64,000 nt of DNA from NCBI GenBank assembly GCA_964017145.1, contig OZ024847.1:620001-684000 (forward strand). Direction: 5' to 3'. Positions 10,742-21,493 of the stretch are shown piece after piece; position 1 is the first letter of the stretch; each line of letters begins with the position of its first letter. Both the position numbers and the translations under genes were made by a program. Below the pieces are notes generated by a model. It saw nothing but the letters and a program-made list of their open reading frames with translations. It was not told the origin of the DNA and searched no databases. Source of the DNA: Agrocybe praecox. Lineage: Eukaryota > Basidiomycota > Agaricomycetes > Agaricales > Agrocybaceae.

Positions 10742-13141
10742 TCATGCAGGAGGGAATACCTGGGGTGGAAGAGCGTTATATGTGGGGCAAAGCTGCGACC
10801 AAGCGGCTGATGTTGAGTGGATTAGAATATCAATAGGTCTGATTTATCCTATTAAAATAAGGTAAAACGTACGTGGTGGGTGGCTTGTAGCTTTGATAGT
10901 GGATGTATCTTCTGCAAGGACGACTGCCAGACCACTGAGCAGTTTTGAGGACTCGTTAGCATTCTTAAAGTCACAGAAACATAAGTGAAACGTGACTAAC
11001 ATATCAAGATGCCAGTCGATGTGGCTGTAAAGAAATTGGCATAAGATTAGTTATAAGCAAATAAGAAATGGAGAGAAAATGTACACATACCAGTGAAGAA
11101 TCCAAGGCCCAGCATTATCTGTCGTGAAACGAATAGTAACATTATCACCTGGGGATCCAGTGCTAACGACGTCTCTCTGGACTGGGTTAACGTAATTATA
11201 TGTACTATTCCCAGCGCTCCTCACGACAGAGAAAGCATGCTAAAGGTTAAGATATCAAAAAAAGATATTGCACCAAGAAATGTGTTCACTCACCCCGTGA
11301 AGGTGGAATGGATGCTATTACGATGCGTAATACGAATGAGGGTGAGTATGCGCTATGTATGAGTCTCAAGTGATACTGACTGGATTTCCAACGGCGGCCG
11401 TGGTGAGGGGGAACGACAACTCAATGACTTTATTGGGAGGTAAAGGATAAACAGAGCCGGGGGGGAGTAGATCTTGAGCGGTTTGCGCTCCACTCATTAT
11501 CTGTAGCAAGACTGGAACAGTGGGTGGTGCGAACGTAGCGCCGTTGACGGAAAAGTGGAACGTGGTGAAGTTGAAGGCAATGTTCAGAGCCAAGTTGACG
11601 TCGGCGGCTCCGGGGGAGGGTATGCCTGGTGCAGCAGCACGTGTGAGGGGGTGTAAGTCTGTCTCAATCATAGGGTTGACGATAGTTGAGTTCGTGGTAG
11701 GATCGGCAACAGGTGCGCCCACATATCGCAGAATGGCTGAGTTTATACCTCCATCGAACCCGAGGTTTCCGACGTTGGGTGCTGCCCGAATCCAGTAATT
11801 CCCCACGGGCTGATTGGCAGTGAGCACGAAAGAATATCTTTGCCCCGCAAATATTTGAATAGCGTCAATAGTGTGTGGTTGGACGTTGATACTGTCGACT
11901 TCAATGATAGTCTTTTAAATTAAGTATAAAGTAAATATAGGCATAATCATATGATTCAGGAATGAAAACAACTGCGTACCATAGTATGACCATCAATAGA
12001 GAACGTAAAGTTAGGGTCGCATGATATCGAAACTAGACGGAAGCGGTAGCGCTTATTGGGCAGGACGCCAATCACAGCGAGGGCCACAGCTGGACCGCCA
12101 GCAAAGCGACCTAAGCCGTTGATGAGCGTAGCATCTGCCGTTGGGACAGCACCTGCTGTCGGTGCAAACTTATGGTACCTTAGGATAGATTTAGCTAAAC
12201 CCGAGGCGAAAGGACATAACAGGTTGTGGAGACTTACCAATCCGCTAGGGTAATGACAGTTGACTCTGGAGAAAATATTATAAGGCCAACGGATATTATC
12301 CTTTCTTTTAACCGATAAGATCTCACCATCATCAAAATCATATCTAGATATGATACCGTCAGATAATAATATGTCTAGAGAAAATGCATACTCACAAATG
12401 TGCTTGAGGATCGAAGGGGTCATATACAACTAGAGGTCCTCGAAGGCCATCACAGTACTGCGTAGCTTTTTGAGCAGAGAAAGCAAGCGTTAATTTTCAA
12501 TTAGACGATCGAACAAATTTTGTCAAACACTTACAATGATGAGAATGATACCAGAACGTTCCAGCTTGGGTTCCCGTGTTGAAAACATATTGGAAGGAAT
12601 CCCCAGGTGAGATTGGACACTGAGAAATGCCGACTGGTCCGTCGGCCCAGCTGCTTCCTTTCTGGAATATGCCGTGCCAGTGCTAAGAAAGAAGAGAACA
12701 CATGTGGTTTACTTCGGTCTAGGGTAGCCATAAAGAATCAAAGAGTAGTGACTTACGATGCTCGTAGATGTTAGCATGTTTAAATCCGTTAGCTGATCAA
12801 TGACATTCATACGGAAGGTATCTCCCTGACGTTCGTGGACAGTGTCAACTTGGGTATAATGCTTCAATGAAGAAAGAGAAACAAATACCTTGAACCCTCG
12901 AACGAGTGGTCCAGGAAAGACTACGCTACCCGCAGTGGCGCCTGCGAGAACGGCTCTGATGATTGGCCTTCAGCATAAATCATTTCTGAGAGATATGGAA
13001 AGCGACCCACGAGCGGTTGTTTCCATCTGGTGAGATAACCTTGTTGGCGATGACCAAGTTTGAAATTGGTCCAATGGCGGCATAGGTGTAAGAGAGATAG
13101 GAAAGCGCAAGAGTAGTGTAGAATGTTGTGTGAAGACGCAT
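10742..13141 (-). CDS. Laccase (secreted multicopper oxidase), complete
   Basis: About 535 residues after removal of roughly a dozen short introns, all in phase. The signal peptide [22 protein letters not shown] is followed by IGPISNLVI, typical of mature laccases. All four copper motifs are present: [29 protein letters not shown] and HCHIDWHLDIGLAVV. The residue ten after the Cys is Leu, which in laccases usually goes with a medium redox potential at the T1 site. The tail [13 protein letters not shown] resembles the partial laccase at 1-258. The start is set by the signal peptide; a TATA box lies 63 nt upstream. Role: phenol or lignin-related oxidation, pigment or detoxification. The gene is convergent with the LTR element, 416 bp away, and shows no damage. 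Confidence 0.93.
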
Positions 13142-13203
13142 ATTGTTCCTCAAAATTTAAGGTGAATAAGAGTCTGAATAAACGTCAATAAGCTAGCAAG
13201 GAC

Positions 13204-13211
13204 TTTATATA
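13204..13211 (-). promoter_or_regulatory. TATA box of the laccase gene
   Basis: On the minus strand TATATAAA, 63 nt upstream of the laccase ATG. Confidence 0.55.
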
Positions 13212-16200
13212 TTTCTCGAAAGGCCTGGAGATCGCCCAGGAACAACTCCGTGTTAGAGGATATAATAGAGCAGCAAAACCGTTCTATTTTTGATGCTCGC
13301 AGATTCACCTCACACGGGTCGATCGTCCACCGTTTCTTAAAAATTCACATTTTCACGAGGAACTTGGAAAGAAGGAGATCCGTGTCCTTGCAAATTTCAT
13401 GACAGGAGAGTCCATTTCTTCTTGAAGGTGCTCCAGAATAAGAGAGACTGGTTCTATCAGCGCAGAAAGCGGAGTGACAGCTCAGACTGCCAGTGAGATA
13501 TCATCAAATCACCATGAGATGAAGAAGCAGGGGTGCGAAAGCGGAACCGCGACATCTGGGAGTGTTTCGAGAAAGAAGTATTTAGTCGTGAGAAAGCTAT
13601 TTTACGCGATGTACACGTAATCAACGTTCAACACTTAGTGATGGGCTGGAATTTGATAAGATATTAATAACCTTGGAGATGAAACTCTGACGAATTGTAG
13701 TTCTCTATTCTTTTGACAGCCCAAAATCGAGAACAAATGTCATATCACTATTAAGAGGTACGTATGAAGTATGAACCATGTACATGAACTATATTAAACT
13801 GTGTTTCCCCTATCTTTTGCTAATCACTACGACACTTACAATGCCTGAAGTTGTCGTACGAATGAATGACTCGTAGATTTGAAAGCACCATGCATTTCAT
13901 GCCTTCGATTCATAGATTTCCATAGGAAGGGGGCCTCCACCTGATGAAATGACACTTTTATTACCCAATAACCATGATATTCACCAAATGTACAATGTTT
14001 GACCTGATGATGTTGCAATTTGGATACTGCCGCCAATGCGTCATTTATGCCGACTTACAAGTACAAAACAGCAGCATTTCCCATGTAGTTCTCAATTTTT
14101 ACCGAATATCTCCCAAGCTGGATCATCATTTACTGACATTCAACTCCTTGGCGAGCTGTACATAAAAATATCTGTACAAGGAAAGACTAAGGATAGATTA
14201 CTAGCCCTATAAATAAACTACCTTTTGTCTATCTGACACTTCGGAAGCGAAGGAGGGTGAATTCAGTTTACGTTGGGCCTCCACATAGTGCCTGATGATG
14301 CGAACATCGCGAGAGATTAACAAAAAAAAAATAAGGTCGAGAGCAAAAAAAAAAATAGCTCACCACACAGTACATACAGTCGCTCTTTTAGCCTTTCCCG
14401 AACGAAATTAAAGCTAAGGATTACCTACGTAACCTATAGATTATGTCAATATACTGTACTAACAGCTGTAGTGCAATGGATGCTAAGCTAAGCAGAACAG
14501 ACGCGGGGTATGCATATGATTTATTAATAGTGATATGAGGCCAGCTTGAAAGGGCACCGTTCAACCCATTATCTCATGCGAAGAGTACAATGCAATAGGT
14601 TAAGCATATTTAGTTGATAGATGATGGAATTGTATTTGTGTTTGCGAGCCACATGGGAACGTCACCGTCCTTGGGTTACGATTGTGTTTGAACAAGGACA
14701 GGCATGAGATATGCAAGTGTCTTGTGATGGAAGAATTAGGTGTCAGAAAACCGGTTAAGGTAACTCCGGATCATCCTTAGTTAGCGATGAGACTCAACGT
14801 GAGCAGACAGATGTTAATCAGGGCCTCGCAGGTAGAGGAAAGAAAAACACGCATAGTCTAGAGTATTCTAATCGGTCCATCGCACGGTCCCATGATCTGC
14901 GGCAAGAGCCGAACGCTGCAAAAGTGTGAACCCCAAATTATGACACTAGGTCTGATCGTCGTCAATTGGTTGCCTGAAAGTCGGGCCCCTTTTTGAGTGT
15001 TGACGGAATGTGCCGCTTAGGCTTTGAGAAATGAGAAGCAAACCACAGTGTTGGGTGCCCCCAGATCATATTTACATTAAATTGTTCATGTCCTTCAAGT
15101 GCGGAAAGTGATTTGGAATCGTGATATCAGCTCAGGGCACGATGTGGCAGATGGAGGTCCGTGGAAAGAGGTTCTTTCCTGAATGTTAACGGCGTAAGGC
15201 GGGGAATACAATAGAAGTGGTCGTAATGGAGGGAGGATTCTGTCAGGGTAAAGAGCATAAAAAAGCATAATAGTCTAGAAGCAGGAACCGAAGTACCTGA
15301 AGAAAATAATATTTCTATCATACTTAAGGGCAAGAACGCTCCAGACGCCCATCTTATCACGTATACGGTCTGTCTCAATGATATGTTACGGTAAATTCTT
15401 AAGGCACTAGAGTCCGTCGACCCATTTCTTTCGCCAAAAGATCATTCGGTACCGTTCCTATCCTGCATCTAGTCTCCCGGGATCCAATGAGCCCATGGGC
15501 TAGCGATCGAACTCGTCCCCGTGTTAATTCCGAGGTCGAGGTCGACTGTAACTTCGGTTCGTCTTCTGGGTCATAACAACATCAAAATATTAAGCGAATG
15601 AGCAGTTCTTACGGTCTCTCGACGTTAATAAACCGCCACACATGTCCAGACCATCTTTCCGCAATGAAAATGCCCGCATTCTATACACATAATTCGCTAG
15701 AAATCTGGTTTCTAGACTTGATCTTTCCTTTTTGCCGAAAGTTTCTCCCTCTCCCATTTTTTGCTCCCGTGGGCGATCAAATGGAATTTGGGCTCCGCTG
15801 ACAACTGTGTTTAACGATTTTTGTTTGTTACAAACTCCTCTTTCTCTTTGTCGCGGCTTGCCTTCAAAACCGAACATATGCAAATACGGGATAGAACATG
15901 TTTTTTTATTCGATTTTATTTTTGAGCCAATATCCTTATAGACTTTTCATGCGTCGGGCCCAGGTGATTCAGCATAAGGACTTCTGTGTGAAGATACGAT
16001 TAACTACGATTTTCCTATCTCTGCAATGCCATAATAAGTAGTGGTGCTTTCAATAATATATTCTTCTCTCACCTTGCGGACGTAACCGCTACAATTAGGA
16101 GTTGTTGCCATGTAAAAATGCGAGGTAAATATGTGCTTACATTTTCAGCTGCTCTTTGACACTGGGGTCTCGTTTCTTAAGCTTGGACGGCAGGATCTGG

Positions 16201-16458
16201 TCGAACCAAGCTAATACATCCTGCCCGCTGCGGTACACTTGTATGAATAGATACGGAACGTATTATTATTGAGTCTTGGCAGGTGAGATGTTTAGTCACT
16301 TCCAATCCTATCAGCAGTAATGACTGCCGATGCGATCCTCGTGCGAGCATGAATCACCTTTATCCAGGACTTGTGAGCATTGCTCCAATGTTCACAATTG
16401 GCAGCGTGTGAAGAGACATTGGCTGAAATCTGAACAGATGCATACCAGACGACATGGC
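13212..16458. other. Gene-free stretch
   Basis: Short open frames only. A-rich runs lie near 14321-14356. No splice-supported gene, RNA gene or mobile element end was recognised. Confidence 0.4.
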
Positions 16459-16596
16459 CACGGCAGGCGCCGATACCTGTTTCTTGGAGAAACAGGTTAA
16501 TAAGTACAGCTCGCGTGTATTTATTAACCTGTATATACACGCGACTGGTATATATTAGGCTGTACTTCTAATATACCGGTATCGGCGCTCGCCGTG
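16459..16596. mobile_element. MITE-like palindromic element, copy B
   Basis: 138 bp with inverted ends CACGGCAGGCGCCGATACC and, on the other side, the inverse of CACGGCGAGCGCCGATACC. The interior repeats CTGTTTCTTGGAGAAACAG and ATATACACGCG words in both orientations and would fold into a cruciform. Related to copies at 4526 and 56736. Confidence 0.7.
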
Positions 16597-18265
16597 ATGC
16601 ATGGATGCACTTGGAATATTATAACAATGACGCACGAGTGTGAGATGGATAACTCAATAGCGATGGCATGGCTTGACGTATCTATTACGGTGGCTATAAA
16701 GCATGGCTACGTGATAAAATAAAAAGAATTGTGTCCAATGTAAGCGGGCGGATTGTAACTGATAGATATATTAGCCACATCAGAAGTAATATTCAGGCTT
16801 GTATTCTATCTCCAGGAGCCAGGAAGCATGTAATTATACGCATATTCAATGTTTCTCTTTCCATTGCGCGAAATCTGTCTCAATGAGGTTGTATCCAACT
16901 TTTAAACACTTTAAAGATCGTGCAAACTTTCGTCTTGAATACAATCTGACGCATTGCGCTTGGCTCTTATGATAGGAGTCTCTATCATGGAATTATCGAC
17001 TGCGGAAGTGCTCTCCGTGCGTGAAGAAGAAAAGCGGACCCCTATTCTGAGCAGTGTTAAGTGCTTACATTTGGCTTGCATGATCGCGTTTCGTTGTTGG
17101 ACGCACGGTAGCATCATGGAACGATTTTCTAGCTCACCTGGTCACTACATTTTCGGAGTTTCCCAATAAAGCAAGCCCGGTGATTACCAAAGCAGCGTGG
17201 CGGCAAGGCGTCGCCGCACCTGGGCCCTATTGTGTATTTTTGGTGTATTTGGAACTTGAAAATTTCTAAATCTGTTAGGGTACAAATAAATTTGACTCCT
17301 TAATTCGAGTTCCCATTATGCCCAACCAATGACCAATTTCTTCAAACTAATATTTTAATTTCTTACATCATGAGGGCAACATGAACTTTGCAGGCGCCGG
17401 GCGGCAAACCACTTGAACTGGAGGCTGTGACAGTTTACCTGTCGGTCTTACCGCAGTCGAAAACATCTGATTCAAATCTGATTCTTGGTTTAACCAGTAG
17501 TACAGAGCTCCTGATAATCAAATCATGAAATCCTAAATGCAGTCCATGTTCAGTTTTCGGTGAAAACATACCATGCGATGTATATTTGTTCTCGGCGGAT
17601 CCATTTATTGATGGGTGGTTGCCTCAGTTCGCATAATGGCGCTATCGAGCCATCGCTGACGCTTCAGCGCTTAATTTAAAAAAAAAAAACATCGCTCGTG
17701 TAATCACCAATCTTTTGATAAAACAGTTCGATAAAATTCTTTTGTGCCAAATGCTGTTCGAGAACACCTTTCATCAGAGATAAGTGGCAATATCAGTTGG
17801 TCGCCGCCTATGGCATTTCTCTTCCCTGTATGATTGATTACACGTGTGATGGCACTTACCTTGATGCTCCAAAAACTAGGCCAAAAGTTGCCGGTGAACG
17901 CCTACCAGGTACCGGCAGTGCACTATAAACATGGCTATGCACTGATCTGCAGAGCATGACAAAGGCTGTGCGCGAAGTCTTTCCTTGCCTGCAACAAGGC
18001 AATCTTGTTGTCGCCTTGATCTTTTTTCAGCGCTGATTTTGGGGCGTACACAAACACCCCAATACCTTGAAGAAGCTTGAGCGTACGTAAATAGATCGTG
18101 ATGAATGATTTGCACATACAAGCACTGCCATTGGCGTACAATACATAAGAGAGGTAGTCTGGGTTCATGTCCCGTCAGAGCAGGCCTCTCATCAATTCTT
18201 GCGAAGACGAGCGGGTCTCGTCAGGGTCGATTTCCATTGATTTTTCGCAGAGTATCAGACAAGCC
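16597..18265. other. Gene-free stretch
   Basis: No supported gene. The last part is the promoter region of the gene at 18266. Confidence 0.4.
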
Positions 18266-19756
18266 ATGCATTCAGTCCATCTCCTGTCGCTCGTTTATGT
18301 GGTTTTTTCCCTATTATCCTTCAGTACTGCAGCCCCTTCATATAAAAAGGCAGCTCCGAAACCGTCAGCGCCGCCGGAAGAGTCGGTACACCCGAAAGAA
18401 GGTGATTTTGTTGGAATTAGGGTGGGAAAGTACGAAGAGAAGAGGGCATCTGTAAAGGTAACGCCTGTACGATTCAGCGTAAGAGAAATGGCTAATATAT
18501 TTCGATGTTCAGAAAACCATCATGAAGACGCCGCACCCAGCAGTAATAGTCGGGGTTCCGTCTACAAGTAATGGAGGCGCTTATCAAGTGGCAACTATAT
18601 CTAAAAACCACCCACACAATCCACCACGGGCACCTATCGCGAATTTTATCAACAACGCGGGAGGAATATACGGAGAAATAGGACTTACTGCAAAGACTGT
18701 ACCTCAAGAGCATCTGCGGTCGTGGAAGAATCCACAAACGGGGGAGAAGCAGCCTCCACTTGACGCAGAAAACTTGAAGAAGCTTAAGAAGCAAATGGGT
18801 TAGCAGATACTATCGTATTATGTAACATTATACACAACTGACCAATTTCTGAATTTCTAGAACCGCACAAAGACTGGGTTCCATCGAGATCGCCAACTCC
18901 AGACTCCGGGGAAGGTTCCAAGCATAAGCCTGCTCAACAAGCTCCTGCAACGCATACCAACCCACATGCCAGTGGTTCAAAATCTCAGATTCATCCCCCT
19001 GTCAACCCACATGCCAACTCACATGCCAGCAGTTCAAAATCTCAAATTCATCCCCCTTTCAATCCACATGCCAACCCACATGCCAGCAGTTCAAAATCGC
19101 AAATTCATCCCCCTTCCAATCCAAATAGTGGAATTGCAGGAGATTCGAAGATAAAGCATCCAGTGGTTCAAGTATCACGTCCAGGACCGTCTTTTTCTGG
19201 TTCAAGTCATGGAACGTATGTGCCTCAATCACCAGCTAAGCACATAGGGCCCCAAGCCCAGTCACATCCGGGAGGCGCATCTGGTAGTGGTAGCAGCAGC
19301 ATCTTCAGTCACAGACCTCCTGTGAATCCGTGGCGCCATCCACAGCAATCGCCGGCTCACGTAGGAAACGTACATCCAAGTTCCCAGTCGCGTTGGCCTC
19401 CATCGACATCTTCCCATCCTCAGCGTCATCCACAAGCAGCACCCGTAAGCCAGCCTCATCACGGAGGTCGGACGCCGCCTCCAGCACACGCTAATCAGAA
19501 ACCACAGCATGATCCCGCACATCACAGACCTAGTCAGCCAGGTGGTCATCGTCCAAAATCGCCACAACCGTGGCGAAGACCGCCAAGTCGACCTGGTAGT
19601 CCCCGGCCTAAAGTATCGTCTTCAAGACCTCCGTCTCCTCACAGCGTGTGGGGGTCCCGCCCGAAAGTCCCAGGCCATCCAGAACCGCCACGGAAAGGTC
19701 CTTCAAATAATCATCATCCAGCGAAGGAGAAACGGAATGTCGGGTTTCGAAGGTGA
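18266..19756 (+). CDS. Secreted His/Pro/Ser-rich repeat protein
   Basis: Three exons (about 18266-18456, 18513-18798, 18861-19756) give roughly 457 residues. The start is chosen because MHSVHLLSLVYVVFSLLSFSTA is a good signal peptide; the frame is open upstream but without such a signal. A first part without recognised domain (residues ~25-160) includes ISKNHPHNPP and AKTVPQEHLRSWKNP. It is followed by three near-perfect tandem copies of a ~20-residue unit (NPHANPHASSSKSQIHPP) at about 18957-19124, then a basic, Pro/His/Ser-rich low-complexity tail to the stop. It has no GPI-like or membrane C terminus. A secreted, probably disordered and metal- or surface-binding protein is possible, but this is inference from composition only. 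Confidence 0.72.
18957..19124 (+). repeat. In-frame tandem repeat in the secreted protein gene
   Basis: Three copies of a 54-60 bp unit containing CACATGCCAGCAGTTCAAAATC and ATTCATCCCCCT. Copies differ by a few bases and keep the reading frame, encoding HAS(S/G)SKSQIHPP. Confidence 0.8.
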
Positions 19757-20569
19757 GGACTTGGAGCGCCTAGTGAGGCCAGTATTGATAGAGTAGTTGT
19801 AACTTGTGATGTAAACATATGACTGAAGCTAGTCTAGAGATTTTGCCGTAAATTATTGGCCTTGTAAAAAAGCATGAGCCAGTTAAGAAAACATACCTGA
19901 AAGAATAAAATGTCCTGAACACGCGTGGTCCTGTGTTACCTTTAAGTCTGCTGGTGAGAGTTGTCATCGGATTCCATCTAGATATCAAGCATATCCTAGC
20001 TGAGGTTGATATATGTCGGCGGGCGACGAGTAACAATTTAAAGGAGCAAGAGTAATAAAAAATGGGCGCGAAATTCGAATGCGTTACATACATGCTAAAA
20101 CCTGTCACGTTTGTCACTGGTTTTTTGATCTCGGCAGGCCTGGACGAGACTGCTTGCTTGCGGCCGCGGCGAATAGTATGACGTCATAAATTGCATAGCT
20201 TCAAGAATTGATCCGAATCCCGTTACATTGCCCTACGGGCGGTTCCTGGACACGGGAATACGGAAATGTGCTACATATCTGAGATGATGAAAAGAATTTA
20301 GATCAGGGTTTAATAAATATTAAATAAAGGAAGGGAAGTAGAAACCGTTCAAACGCAAACAATACAAGTGTATGAGCTCTCATGCATTTTCTTGGGTGCA
20401 CTGAATAAGGCTGAGCCATCACCTAATAAAGTCCGGTTTATGTATAATACCGTGAACTCATAGTGAATTTGATAATACATGAGCCGTGAACTCACAGTAC
20501 AGCTCTATATCATTCATTACAGTGGTAGATTATCCATAATCGTTCTTTTATTGATTACAGCTTATTATT
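19757..20569. other. Gene-free stretch
   Basis: No supported gene. Near 20449-20506 a word containing CCGTGAACTCA and AGT is repeated twice about 40 bp apart, at the edge of the minisatellite array. Confidence 0.4.
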
Positions 20570-21123
20570 GATTATATGCTATAATTCATCACTCATCCGC
20601 CTTGCTCCTATGATCCGTAAGCATGCACGCCCCCGTAATCCGTATACACCTTGATAATCCATGCGCGCTCCCATAATTCATATCCCCCTCAATAATTCAT
20701 ACGCCGTCCGTTAATCAGTGTGCCCTCCCATAATCCATATGCACCTCGATGATCCATCATAATGTATATGCGCTCCCGTAATCCGTATACACCTTGATAA
20801 TCCATGCGCGCTCCCATAATTCATATATCCCTCAATAATTCATACGCCATCCGTTAATCAGTGTACCCTCCCATAATCCATATGCATCTCGATGATCCAT
20901 CATAAATCATACGCGCTCCCATAATCAATCATATCCATTGACAATGGTAATCCATACCGACTCCTGCAATTCATATCCCGCTCCATAATTCATACGACCC
21001 TCCATAATCCATACGCGCTCCCGTAATCCATATCCACCTCAATAATTTGTACGGCTTTCCATAATCCATACGCGCCCCCGTAATCGATATGCACGTTAAT
21101 AATCCATCGTAATCCATATGCGC
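20570..21123. repeat. Left minisatellite array (TAATCCAT type)
   Basis: Dozens of degenerate copies of ATAATCCATA or ATAATTCATA separated by CGCGCTCCCG-like spacers. A higher-order unit of about 141 bp (starting CCCGTAATCCGTATACACC) occurs twice, near 20633 and 20774. The array lies beyond the 3' end of the minus-strand gene at 21494. A similar word in inverted orientation (ATGGATTATT, ATGGATAAT) occurs at 24690-24860 and 32620-50990. Confidence 0.75.
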
Positions 21124-21167
21124 CAGACTCCTGATGACATGAAACATATTATGTCATCAGGAGTCTG
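21124..21167. repeat. Perfect 17-bp hairpin
   Basis: CAGACTCCTGATGACAT, a 10-nt loop, then its exact reverse complement. It stands at the end of the minisatellite array and 327 bp past the stop codon of the next gene. Confidence 0.85.
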
Positions 21168-21493
21168 AGAAAACTTGCTGTTGCCCTTGCCTTTGAAACT
21201 CAGTCTAAATTGACTGCTCCGATTCGCTATTATTTGCATCTCAGTCTGAATATCTGACGCGGCATTTTACGGCATGAAACAGGCTGAATTCACTTTAAAA
21301 TAACATTACAAGAACATATATTATCAGCATGAAATACATTATGTTAATGTCCAAGAAAAAGGGACCGAACAAGAAGCAGTGATTTCAAGAAATAAGACGT
21401 AGCAAGAAGATGATACCAACATATGTACCAACGAAGTTCGAAACCAAAAATAGACAAGAACATGAAAACAAAATGTACGTAAACATGAGCACG
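21168..21493. other. 3' flank of the gene at 21494
   Basis: AT-rich, without a gene; presumably contains its 3' UTR. Confidence 0.4.

Noticed and set aside
16911..17169. Overlapping frames of about 70 codons on both strands
   Set aside because: No motif, no start context, both strands equally open; chance frames in gene-poor DNA.
18957..19124. Regular repeats that might suggest a CRISPR-like array
   Set aside because: They are in-frame coding repeats of a secreted protein in a fungus, with no variable spacers.
20570..21123. Repeat-spacer pattern resembling an array of short repeats
   Set aside because: Units are degenerate and vary in spacing, typical of a minisatellite; CRISPR is not expected in a eukaryote.
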